Shown here piece by piece: positions 1 through 12,600 of a stretch of 64,000 nt of DNA. Origin of the DNA: Pyxicephalus adspersus (Eukaryota > Chordata > Amphibia > Anura > Pyxicephalidae); assembly GCF_032062135.1 (NCBI RefSeq), contig NC_092862.1, forward strand, positions 92,482,839-92,546,838. Direction: 5' to 3'. The position numbers and the translations under genes are program-made. Numbering within the stretch: the stretch's first letter is position 1; each line of letters opens with the position of its first letter. Below the pieces are notes generated by a model. The model searched no databases, was not told where the DNA came from, and saw only the letters and a program-made list of their open reading frames with translations.

Positions 1-146
1 TTTTATATTCATGATATCTACTAGAACCCTATTCGGACATATTTCTGTAAGTTACAGGTCTACAATTTAAAAAAAAAAATTTCATGAAAACCTGTGACGC
101 TTTTGGAACAGAAATCTAGAAATCAGTGTAACGCTCAGGTGGTTAA
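1..146 (-). mobile_element. TTAA-flanked MITE, partial at window start
   Basis: The element ends cgctcaggtgg then TTAA (143-146). Its reverse complement runs parallel to the left end of the copy at 45648 for about 140 bases, including gatttctg-accaaaagc and gaaatatgtcc-aa. It therefore belongs to the same family in the opposite direction and is cut by the window edge. The TTAA target is typical of piggyBac-type elements. Confidence 0.7.
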
Positions 147-547
147 AGTTACAGGTTGTATTTAAAATTTGCATTAAAGAAGAATGGGTACAAATGTGTG
201 CAATATCAATGTAGGTTTTGCATTTCATTAAATGTCAATGTAAATAAACTTTCCCTATAAGTAGGTACATGTAAATCGGCGAGAGGTCAGCTGCAGGTTG
301 TTTTTACCTATCCATGAATTCTGAATGATTTTTGGAGAATCTCAGACTGATGTCAAAACAATCTTTTTGAACAAAACCAGTTACCACAGTCTCTTAATGA
401 TGTATATATTTTTTAACTAATAACAATAACTTTTTACCATCCCTTTTGAATATGGTGCAGCAAAATATTTTAACTGTAACTAAAAGCCTATTTAGAAATC
501 TATAGATGAAGTTTAGACTGATTACTGAAGCTTGTTTTATACATTAG

Positions 548-640
548 GGTCATCCAAGATCAACGCCATCTGGAAACAGGAGTCGTGCTTCTTCAGTGAC
601 AGACCAGCAGGATGACAGCACAGCAACTCCTGACAAAGAG
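548..640 (+). CDS. GOLGA4: GOLGA4 exon: Ser/Thr-rich head
   Basis: The exon has 31 codons in phase 0-0, with acceptor acattag and donor gttggt. It encodes a low-complexity polar head with [19 protein letters not shown], which matches the STPTRMRSRTSSF-type segment of mammalian golgin-245 in position and character. The upstream exon, expected to carry the start Met and the vesicle-capturing N-terminal tip, is outside the window. Confidence 0.88.
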
Positions 641-3600
641 GTTGGTCTACACTATTTTACTTATTAAAAATCCTACAGTTAGATCAGCTTAGATCAGAAA
701 ACCCATGATTAACATAAATCAGTAGGTCATGTATTTTCATTAATGGAAACAACTTATTTTCAAAATACCTGTTTTCTGGTTGCTAGATTTATCTCAACTA
801 CTTTCAGTCATTCAATCACATAAGTATGCAGATGTGAAGTTGTTAATTCCTCCAGGTTAGTGAGAAAGTCCTGAGGCCAGAAATAGGGGGGATTGGAAAT
901 TTCAACTTTTGTATTTTTCTAAGTATAAGTTTCCTTTCTTATGAAGAGCAATTTGCTGGTCTTTAGCTGCAAAATATTAATATTTCCTTAATATCTAAAA
1001 AAACTAGCTCTTCATTGTGTTCTGTGTATATGTATGAAGATACCCAGGCACAGATTAACTGGTAGTCAGAGATTTCCCATGAAGCATCAAATGGTAAAAG
1101 TACATGTCAGGGGGAAAAGAAACTCATTAATTTTTTCCTATACTTACAAATTTCTTTGGTCATCTTTGCACATGGATGTAAAGATAAACTACTTACAAGA
1201 ACTGAATACATTTACTTTTAGGTCCTTAAATATTTGGACAGAGACAACTTTTTTCTAATTTTGGTTCTGTACATTACCGCACTTAATTTTAAATGAAACA
1301 AATGCAAACTCTAATGCAGTTGAACTGCAGATATATAGCTTTAATTCAGTGGGTTGAACAAAAAGATTGCATAAAAATGTGAGGAACTAAAGACTTTTTT
1401 TTTTAACCCAATAACTTAATTTCAGGGGCTCAAAAGTAATTGGACAATTGACTCAAAGGCTATTTCATGGGCTGGTGTGGGCAATTTCTTGCTTATTATC
1501 AATTAAGCAGATAAAAGGCGTGGAGTTGATAATGGGGGCAGGAGGGGTGCTTGTATGTGGAAGAATTTACTGTGAACAGACAATGTGTCACTTTTTAATT
1601 TGTCCGATTACTTTTGAGCCCCTGAAATGAAGTGATTGTGTTAAAACAATGCTTTAGTTCCTCACATTTTTATGCAATCTTTTTGTTCAACCCACTGAAT
1701 TAAAGCTGAAAAGTCTGCAGTCCAACTGCATCTGAGTTGTTTCATTTAAAATTAATTGTGGTACAGAACCAAAATTAAAAAAAAAAGTTGTCTCTGTCCA
1801 AATATTTATGGACCTAACTGTATCTTGCTATTTCTTGGATATGGTTACTGAAGTAGTTTTTTATTTTTTAGACCAAGTCATTTTTTTTTAGCTAATACAT
1901 ACAGAGAGTGACTGGCAAAATTGATGTCCTTGTCAGTTCTGGCAAATCAGTTAATTAACCTCCTTAGCCTCATATATAATTAATATAAACAGTGCCAGAC
2001 ATGTTTGAATTTTAACCTGTGGAATGACAGCCACCCAGGGAAAAAAAACACTTGGTGGAAAAAAAAAACTAGTGCGACCTCAAAAGCTGGTACAGCTCAA
2101 TATATTACATTATATATTATATTTGGTTTTCGAAATTCTTTGTCAGGAGTCCCCAACCACCGCTCTGTGGCCCAAGGGCCATGAGAGAACGGAGACCAGC
2201 GGTTGTTCGCGATGGAATCCTGATGTCATTCTGGGTGACACATGGCTCCCCATGCATGTGCGGTCCGGAGTCTGTGGATTTAGTGGTCTGCGAGCTCCAA
2301 AAGGTTGGGGACCACTGCTTTATGTGGATAGAAGAGGTAGTCAAGTTTTTACTCTTTGGAGACAAGAATTAAACTATTATTTTAAATGAGAAGTAAAAGC
2401 AATATTTGAAAGATAAGCCCTAGCTGATAGTTTTTGTTATTTGTCGTCATGGGCCCAGAAAATGAAGTACACACCAGTAACCCCCCAAAATGATTCCATT
2501 CTCTACAGATTTATACATACCAGAAGTTCCCCTGTTTACATCCAGCACTGTCCTGGCTATGCCTGTGTAATACAGCCCCATAGGGTCTGTCTACAAGCCT
2601 TGTAAATGTCTGTGGGTCTGTAATTTGCAGACAAGGGAAGTACTGCCTGGCATGTAAATAAACAGCATGGCCACATGTAGATAACTGCAATATATATAAA
2701 ATCCTAGTTATCCTGTTACTGCACCCTAACTTTTTAAATTGCATGCTTGTCCTGGGTCAATGAAGGCAGAGCACTAGAAGTCACAAATTACAGATCCTGT
2801 ATTTCTCTCAGTACTACTTTCACCTTAGCAGCTTTGCTGGCTTTAAAGATTAAGTCTGGAACTAACGGAAACATTTTTGATGCATCTAAAATGTATGTAC
2901 TTTTCCCCATGTTTTGTCGCTTGCAAGTTTAGCAAAATTCTTGCCAGAAATTCTTAATTTCTTGTTTAGGCTCATCAATCTGATTCTACTTCTGTTACAC
3001 TGCAGTTTCAAGTAGTGTTATTAACCAGGCCCAAGTTCCCACCTTCTGGTCAGAATACTCTCCTGTGTACTTTTAGTAATTGTTTTGTTGTTCCATAAAT
3101 AAAGCATATTGTGCACTATCCTGCAGTAAAATTATATAAAATTTTATTTTTAATGTTTTGACAGTTCATCATATTTTATTTATGTATTTATTAAAAAAGC
3201 TACAATTTCATTTTAACAATATCTAGATTGTTTTTTATCTTTAAAGCACATTGGGCCCATTATTTCATAAGCAGTTTTATATTTTAGTAATTTTTTTTAT
3301 TATTGACTTTTAGGTCACCTTCTTTTAACTTCAGTTATTCCATGTAACAATGATATTGTTTTATGAATAATACATTTTGGAGCCCCACTTCCAGTAACAA
3401 TAGAACTGTAGTGTTAATTGACGCATTATTATTTTTCCAAAGCTCCTGTCAGTATATGCTTGACTGCTTGTTTTGATGACCTGGAACAAGTTTACTGGTT
3501 TACTATTGCATATGAGATAATGAAGGATAAAATGGCAGCTCATTAGGCCTATACCTTTTTAAAACCAAGTTGGCAGTAGCAGCTCCAGTATTTCTGTCCT

Positions 3601-6600
3601 AAATGATTCTGTACTCTAAAGCATACATTTTGGCAGTTTTTAAAGTACTGTAAAATATTGAAAAAAATGTCCTTTTGTATAGTACTTTCATTTGTTTTAA
3701 CTTTGTTATAATAGGAATTGACTGCTGACTTTGAGCTTATCTGTGCCATTTGGCTTCAAATTAGCAATTGTGAATTCCCCTTAAAACAACTAAACCCTTT
3801 GATGGAACCGCATACAAGTAGGTTCTTCCCTCCAATCCTCTGATGACCATGTTATTAACCCCTTGATTTCTCCATGGTGTTGTACTCCAGCAATGCCTTG
3901 GTTTTAGATAATCAGGTAAAAATGTACCCAAAGAAGAAATGCAGAGCAGGAAAACCTAAAAGTATATCTAAACCTTTCAGTTCTAATGTGTGTGCACATG
4001 TGTATATACGTGATTAGATGTTCCTGAAGGTAGTGTATTCTGGTGAAATGCAAAATCCTCCATTTACTTAGTAACATAATGTGAAATTAACAATATCTTG
4101 TTTCTTGCTGTCTGATAATGATTTGTCTCCCCATTGCATTGAATGGTGCAGCTTCTGGCCGGGATGATAGCAGAGCCTGCTTTACTCTCTGAGTACACAA
4201 TTTTTGCTCTAGACCATACCAAATGGTCTAAACCACAGAGTGACAGTGTGGTGAGTCCAGACGTTCTTTCAGCAGTGCCTGAAGTGTAACTACAATAGAA
4301 TTGCTTCTAGATCCCTCTAGTAGTAATTCCATGGCTCTTTGTATTAGTAACCAGAACTAATCTTATTGTTAATGTGTGCTTTTTATGTGGAATCCCCTTA
4401 ATTTTCTTATAACATATTACTTCTGTTAATGTGAAAGTTCTCCTTACATTTCTTTGACAAGCTTTTTGCACGATCCTAATCCTCTAGGCTTTTGAAGCAT
4501 TAATATACAGTTACCTTTCTCTGGAAAAGACAAACCCAAGTCTTTGTTAATGATAGAAATATGGAAAGATTAATAGATCCTTCTTGGACATAGTATACTT
4601 ATTCATTTACAAGAACTAATGGATGGAACGGTTACAATATGTATTTTACAGTAATAGTGTTTAAATTTGTCAAATTTACAATTTTACGTGGCTTAACTGA
4701 TATCTATAAAAATATATTTCCTTTTTCCATTTATAATATGTTTTTTTTTTGTACAAATATTTGTTCTTTACATAATATATAGGTTTAGTGAACTAAGTTG
4801 GTTTTCAGCATAGAGGATAAAAGCACAAGTTATGTTAAAGCAAAGTTATGTTTCTGCCAAACACCAAATGTAATCTATACATAATGCTTAACCTGATCTC
4901 TGAAGAATAAGATCACACCTCCGACCTGACCTTTAAAGACCTACACTAGGGTGATTACAGTGGAGAGAAGGGATACATAACGTTGCAATGTATTTAGCAG
5001 CAGTTCTATTGTACAACACATTAGATGTCTTGTGCTCACAGGTAAGTTGTGTGAGAGTTTTTTGTTGAAAAGTTGATTAATAAAAATACAAAAACAGAGG
5101 TCATCTTGGCTTTGACTTAAAATAAAACTTATCAGTAGGCCATGGCATGGCTTTTTGCCTTCTGATGCTGTCTTCAATTTGGTCACTAATGCTGCCCAAT
5201 ATGTTATTGACTAATCGGGCGCAAACAAAGTAGTAGAGGCTTAGCTAAGCTTTTTTTTCAGGAAAAGTTGAGATTTGCATGAACTTGTGTGCTTGACATT
5301 CAGTTTGCAGTGTTGTCATCCTCAGCCTTTGCATTATGTGGTCACCTGTTCTGTTTTACTGTTTTAGAGATTGAAGCAAACCAAAAGGCATAAATTGTGA
5401 GGGGTTTTGTTTTCAGCATTGTATCCAGGAGTAAGATTTGTTACAAACTCTCTAGTTTTATGTTCTTAGGAAGTACAGTCTGAAAGAAAATGCAATATAG
5501 AGGTTTGCTCAGAAACACTCCAGACATACAAACATGGATTGAAATTCACTTAGACATTTCTGTCTGACTAAAATTTGAATGTTTACGTTAGAATAAAATA
5601 ATGTACGGTATATTACATTTTGGGGCCAATGTGCCACCACAATGCTTTTAAATGTTACGGCTACACGTGTGCAATAATTGTCGTTGGAAAGGATTTTTCA
5701 CAATCCTTTCCAATGACTGAAAGATGCATGAATGATCGCTGTGCATACAGGCGCTCTCTCACCTTCACTTTCTTTATGATCATTTGTTTATCCACCAGGA
5801 CAGATCCATGAACGACCAGCAATGTACACATGCCAGTTGATTATCAGACGAGATTCATCCGACGTGTGTACATAGCCTAATGTGCATTTTTTTTTCTCAG
5901 AACAAAGGGGAATAATGGGTTGCTTGCTTTTCCTGGTCGCTCAATGTTACATCCAGCACATGCTGACACCCACAACATGCTCTATTGAATTAACACTGAC
6001 ATGCAAGTTCAGTCTGTGTTTTTACAAATAAGTTTAGTTCCCATTTATTTTATCTGTTGATTATGCCCCAAAAGTAGATTTTAGATCTAGTTTTTCATCA
6101 ATTCATTAATTTATTAGCTTTCCTATTTCTGTGGGAATATCACTGTTTACATACCTGGTACCCAGGACACAAAGAGCTGCGTTGTTATTATTACATAATC
6201 TTGCTTTTGCAGCTAAATAAAATAATTATTGCAAAGTATTGAAAGAAAACTGCATTAGATATAAGGTTGATCAAGTCAAAGTTCAATTAGAAAATGGTAA
6301 ATACTTAATGCTATTGTGCTTCACTGGGACTCCTATCATACCTGTACATTAAAAAACCTATATAATACTGCATGTTAACAGCAAGCATGGCATTGTGTGT
6401 ACTACAGTTCTATTTTGAATGGCACCCAAGTCCAACACACAGCAAGGCAATGTGAGTAGGATGCACCAGCAGAACACAATTGTAACCAAAAAGTATGTTC
6501 CTAGGAGTTACATTAAGGAAAGTGTGGCGTGAAGCATTATAGTTGTGTTGTGGCCTATTCAAAATCAACAACATACTAAAACACATAAAAGGTTTGTTTA

Positions 6601-9600
6601 ACAAATGAGGGCCTGTGGGGACCCTAAAGGCAGCTGCTAATATTTTTTTCTGCAAATAACCTCATCAGCACTTGACTTAAGCCCCATACATACATCAGAT
6701 TGTTGCTGGAAATGATAATTTGTGATTGTTTCCAACTGGTGATCCATGCCGTTTGGGGGGAAAGGAGAGAATGAATGAGTGACACTTCACTGTGCTTTAC
6801 TCCATCAGAACCTGCTGTACATCTTCTGTAATCTGCTTTATCATGGCCGGAGTGCCTGACCATCTGAAAAATGTACTGTCCCTCTAACCTGCATGATGTA
6901 TGCAGTCTCTTACCATCCCCTGTACCATGCATAAAGTCTCCTTCCACTATCTTAGACTATCCCTTGTTTCATGTTTGCAGTCTGTATTGTGTATTATGCC
7001 TGTGACCTCAGATCTTTTCCTGTTTTGTCCCTGTGTTATAGTGGCATCTTCTATAGCATGTCTTTGCAGTCTTTCTTCTCCTATTATATTATACATGGTA
7101 CAGATGGCACTTTCAGGTTGTGTTTGAGAAGTTGGTCATCACTGATCTACATGTTTTTATAGTAGAATAATACTGATTAGCGGCAGAGTGTTTTCCTAAA
7201 AGACACACACACTCTTGCTCAATCTCTTTCTCTGTTATGGTGACGAACACCACATCTCTGCAATATATACACATGTTTTATCATTTTAAAGTCCTTTCAG
7301 ATACAAATGAAGAAATACCCATTAATTAGTCCTGTTGTGAGGTGACAACACACATTTTTTTCCCAAATATTTACAATATAACCATTAAAAAAATTGTAGT
7401 CCAAGAAACTAGTAGAACTAGTTGTAGTCCAAGAAACTGTCTACTGTCTAGTAGAAAAAACTAGACAGGTCAATTAGCCACTAGATAACACAGGAAGTGT
7501 GCACAGGACAACTCTAAATTTCTGACATGATCCATATTTTTTTTAACAATATATAATAAAACATTTTGAAGGTTATGTTAAAACATGTCAAAAGATAACA
7601 ATTAAGATACATTCACTGTACTAAATGTTGTATTTTATATGTACATGTAGTTAAAATAAGTTTAAAATAAAAATGACAATACTGGGAAAGTAGGGAATCT
7701 AAACATGACTGTCTGGGTACCAGTTGCTGAGCTTTGCACTTGCTTACTCCCTCAGTGACTGTTTCTTGATATGAGCTTAAGAAGAAATTCCCACACTGGA
7801 GGCTCAGACATTAATAAAAACCTTTTCATTCTTTAACACAGTTATCAATCTCAGGCTTGAGTCAAATATTTTTTATTACATTGCTAGATTTCCTTGATAG
7901 CTGCTTATATTTCAGGTCGTTTCTTCTGTGGTATGTGGTATTTACAACGTTGTGTATATCTCAGTCATTTATATCTGTTTACTGTCACAATAAAATTTAT
8001 GATGGAAGTAATGCTTATTCTAAATAACTGAACAGCAGAAATAAAAAGTCCCACAAGAAATGCTGTAGCACAAATTGATGAAATTGTTATAATGACCATG
8101 AGAGAAAGAGTCAGAAAAACACAGTACATTGAAGCTTGCTGCATATGGAGCTACATGGCTATATACCAGCTTGAGTACCCATGCTGACCCCCTGTCCACT
8201 TCTAAAGCACCTAAAATGGACTTCGGAGCATCAAAACTGGACAATTAGGCAATGGAAGTAACCTGATATGATATACAATGTGTTCTTAGGCAAATGGTTT
8301 GATGTTTTTTTTACTGATCATGGTAAATATATCTATCATACAATAACAAGCCTCTGGTGGATAGACAGTACACAACATAATTGTTCACAAAGTTGCACAG
8401 TAAAGTAGCTAGGACCTACAATGGTAATATAAATTATTCATATAGGAGCCCTGTCCTCATAAAATGTGTGCTGTATAGATATAGGGCACCCAGGAACATT
8501 TAGTAGGCAGGATCACGTAAGATCTACGGCAGTGTACCCAACCAATATAAAAACTTCTTTGTAGCTTTGAATACCAATCAATAAAAAGCAATGAAAGTGT
8601 GTAGCAAACACAATAATGGAGAAGACCAGGGAGAGAATGGGGCAGGTCAAGAGCACACTTGTTAAAGTCTTCGGCAGAACATGTGAGAATCATAGCAATA
8701 TGAGTGAGCCATTCCGGCCTGTTGCAGATAGTAATAAATTCATAGGGTCCATTTCCTTTGAACTTATTCATGGATTTAGCGAGTATGGCCCGCATTTTTT
8801 CATTCAATAGGAACCAGACTATTTTCTATTTGACCTGGGTCACCATGGGTGTAGCAGACCACCAGGCCTTCACTAGGACCATTTTGAATGCAAAGGTTTT
8901 TATTGTATATTGTCATTCCACTTCGGGGTTCCAAGTCTTTGTGTGCGCTTGACACTTGTGTTTGATACTGAGAAAAAAGTATCATGCATTATGTTCTCTG
9001 TGCTGAAAACCAACACACTAATAATATATAGGTAGATTGTTCCTAATTTTGATTATCCTGTCCCATTAGGCTACTTTCTTCTAAAACCTGCTAAGGTGCT
9101 TCTAATGCAATGGCTAACTTCCTGCTTTTTAGTTGGTTGAATAATATTAGCAGGTAATGTCTGCCATATAATCCTGTAATGAGAAAACTCATGTTTGTTT
9201 GTTTTCCCTATATTCTACCTTTGTTGCTGTCAGTCATCCTGAGCAGCAAAACAAATAAGTACTGTACTGTTTAGTTAATTAAAAGTTTAGAGCGTTGAAC
9301 TGCTGTTTTAGAAAACGATAGTCATTTATTACAGTTTTTGTTATGGGCATTTTCCAGGACTAATAATTTATGTGGTTGTAAAGGGATTATTTTGCATCAA
9401 CAAACATTTTAATCAAACTTACTCCTATTGCTACCTATATTGGATGTGGGGATCTTTTTACTAATGCAGCTCACGTTTGTCTGATGAATTGCATATATTT
9501 GCTGCATCTCATCATAATTGATATTCAATGAAAGTAGTTGTGTTTGTGCAGTTTATGTGTACAATGACATATATGAAATTTATGTTCCAGTATATAATTT

Positions 9601-12600
9601 GTTGAAAAATGATCACACACAATATCTTCCTCTAGTAAATACATGTATAATATTCTCTTGCTACAGAACTACATTCATTTGTACAGAAATGTATACATTG
9701 AACTGCAATGAAAAGTACAACTACTAATTGTTACATGGGTCTAACATGGTTTTCTAGACATAATTGTTTAACCAGGCTTAATTATTGGTTAACAAGACTC
9801 GGCGTGACTAATAAAGTATAGAGTAAAAGTTGGATCTACCTAAATACCACAAGATTTATATATAAATGCATCTGCTCTTTACCTATTTTTGCCAGAGTAT
9901 ATCCAAGGCTCCAGACAGCATTAACGGAAATGATCCTGCCTCAAATCAAGTAAGTTAGCCACAGTGCAAATTTTACATTTGTTTTTCTTGTTGTCTAAGG
10001 CCCTGTTATGGAGACACCATTGTCACCCAAACAGAAAGGAAAGATCTCCAAAGCAGACATCTTTAAAAAAGTTGGTTCCTTCCTTGCCTTTTCTACTAAA
10101 GTAGTGTGTTTTTTTTTTTTTTTTTTATTCTTCTTTTGTAAAATCCTCCCTTACGTATTTTTCACGCCAACATTTGTGGACATATGTGTTGCCATAATGG
10201 ATAGGATTCACCCAGCCCTTATTGGTAAACTTAATCTGCCAACCTAAAGTTACTGTGTTATTTTTCCAACATGAAACAAATACATCAAGTAAAGGCTCAT
10301 CTATGAACAGATTTTTAAGGAAGGTGTTAATCCCTAATGATGATTATTTTGTGTCTTGTTATAGAGCTTTGATAGTCAACAAATTTGAAAGTCCATTCAG
10401 TACATCTTTTAAGTTTGCATTGCAAAGACATTCATTAGAACGAGCCAAAACATCCAAAAAGACATTATTGATAGTAAAGCTACTCATAAACAATCATTAT
10501 TTTAATAATTTCCAATAAAATTCTGATTGAAAATGTTTTACACAGCAAGAAAGCCTTTCTGTAATACATAGTGTGTATAGTTGAATGGGTCAGAATTTGG
10601 TTTTATAGTGTATGATTATCTAAAACTATACAATAGGCTTTAGCTAAAGTGGTTAAGGTATTAAACAGCTGTTCTCTCCTTTCTGTTTAACATACTAACC
10701 CAAGGAGCTTGGTTCTCAATAATAGTCCTGTGTGATTTTGGGGACACGCACTCTTAAAGTGGTTAAGGATTATTATCCATTTGAAGATTATATTTCTGTA
10801 TGTCCTCCTACATGGAAAAATTTTCCCTTTATTTCCACTTGTTACCAATACCGCTGAAACAGTGAATAAAATGATGGGAAATTAAAAAATTGATACATAG
10901 CTTAAAAAAACATTATATATTAGCCGCATCCTAAATTAGGAAAGGTGTTATTGTAGGATAACTTGCGTATTTACCAGGGAAGTAGCCCCTGCTGCTGGAG
11001 GGCAGGCAAGGTTTTACCTCCAGCAGGCAACTTTTGTACTCTACCGCACTCAGACATGAGATGCCCCCCCCCCATCTTCAATGCAAGAGTATTGCAGCAG
11101 GAATTTTTTTTAGACATTACATTACATTACTTTTTCTGTTGTTGGGTCTTTTAACCCCCCTCCCCCTCATGCTGTTTTGCTGTTCTACATGGGAAGAAGT
11201 AAAAGCGAGATTATGGCGGCCACATATGACCCTTTGTAAGTGTGCTCCCTGACCCCATGCCCTATAATTTTTTTTTTTTTTTTTTACTTGTGTTTTAACT
11301 TGCATGATGGACATTGTAAGTTAATTAAAACATACAGTGAAAGTTCATTTTGCAGTGAAATTGGGTTGGGTTGAACAGTTTGGTGTGCAGCCTGTTGAGA
11401 GCTGCACAGATACTACCCGAAACATTTTACAGGAGAGGATGTTCTTCCCAGGTGTGGGTAACATCTCTATTCATTACTAAGGGCAGGTTCAGTGCTGTTT
11501 TATGAATGCATCATTCCACGTGGCTCCTAGCAGCCTGCACCTTGCCTTACCATGGGGAAAATCTTATATGTAGCACCTCTCCAGAGGCAGTAGTTCTCTG
11601 GCATGAGGAAAAGGTAAGTGCACCAGAACCTCCTGGACAATGTGAACATTGCCTAAGGAATGGTCATTCAGTTTTCAATCACATATTTGTTTGAAAAGTG
11701 AATGACCATTTTAGAAAATTCAATAAATGTAATGGCATTCGCACATTTGAAACAAACTGAAATGCAGACATGTTTAAAAAAAACAGCTGTTTGAATAAAC
11801 TTGTATAATGTAAATTACATGTTTTGATATGACAGTTGATATTCATCTTTAGTATGAGACAAACAATATAAACTTACGTTTTAAGGCTTTTTTCACCTTT
11901 TTAAGGCAGCAATAATTTTTGACAACTTATAGATTTTCTACAGTTATATAGTTTCATATAAACATGGTGGTAAGTTCTTTGGGATACTTATTTGTTTGTT
12001 TTACTTATACGAGATTAAAAAATATTAGTCCACACCTCCATTTTTATATTATACTATTTTCTATTATGTTATAAACTTTTATTATAATTCAGTTTTATTA
12101 CCTTTATTGAAACCTTATCATTGCAGAAAAGTGAGGGCCAGTCTTTTGCACAAAAGCTACAGCTTCGAGTCCCCTCCATGGAATCATTATTTCGTAGTCC
12201 AATGAAGGAGACCTTGTTCCGTTCTTCATCAAAAGAGTCACTTGTAAGAACTGCTTCACGAGAATCTTTAAACCGAATTGAGTCAGACAGTGCAGGTCCT
12301 ACGTTTGATCCTTCTTCAGATATTGAAAGTGAAACTGAAGATTCTTCAAACAGTTTGGAAGGATTAAGCAAGGAACAGCTTTTTCAAAGGCTGCGAAGAA
12401 TGGAGAAAAGCTTGGGGAATTACCGGGGGAAATATTCTGAGGTGAGTGAATATGTTAAGCTAAAAAATACATCCCTTCCTTTTGGTGTGCAGTAACCAAA
12501 ACCCCTGACTAGTGGTCTGAGGCAACGCACATAAATACCCCCTTCCTGTTTGGGTGGCGTGGCAGCAATAATTATCCCTAAACAGTGTGTAGTGGTGTAG

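Larger units (their letters stand above)
641..9895 (+). other. GOLGA4 intron, 9.3 kb
   Basis: The intron holds the Tc1 derivative (1213-1822), an hAT MITE (2144-2317), a palindromic MITE (5655-5880), an L1 3' fragment (about 8600-8945) and a short direct duplication ttgtagtccaagaaact near 7395-7440. I recognise nothing coding or RNA-like in the rest. Confidence 0.8.
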
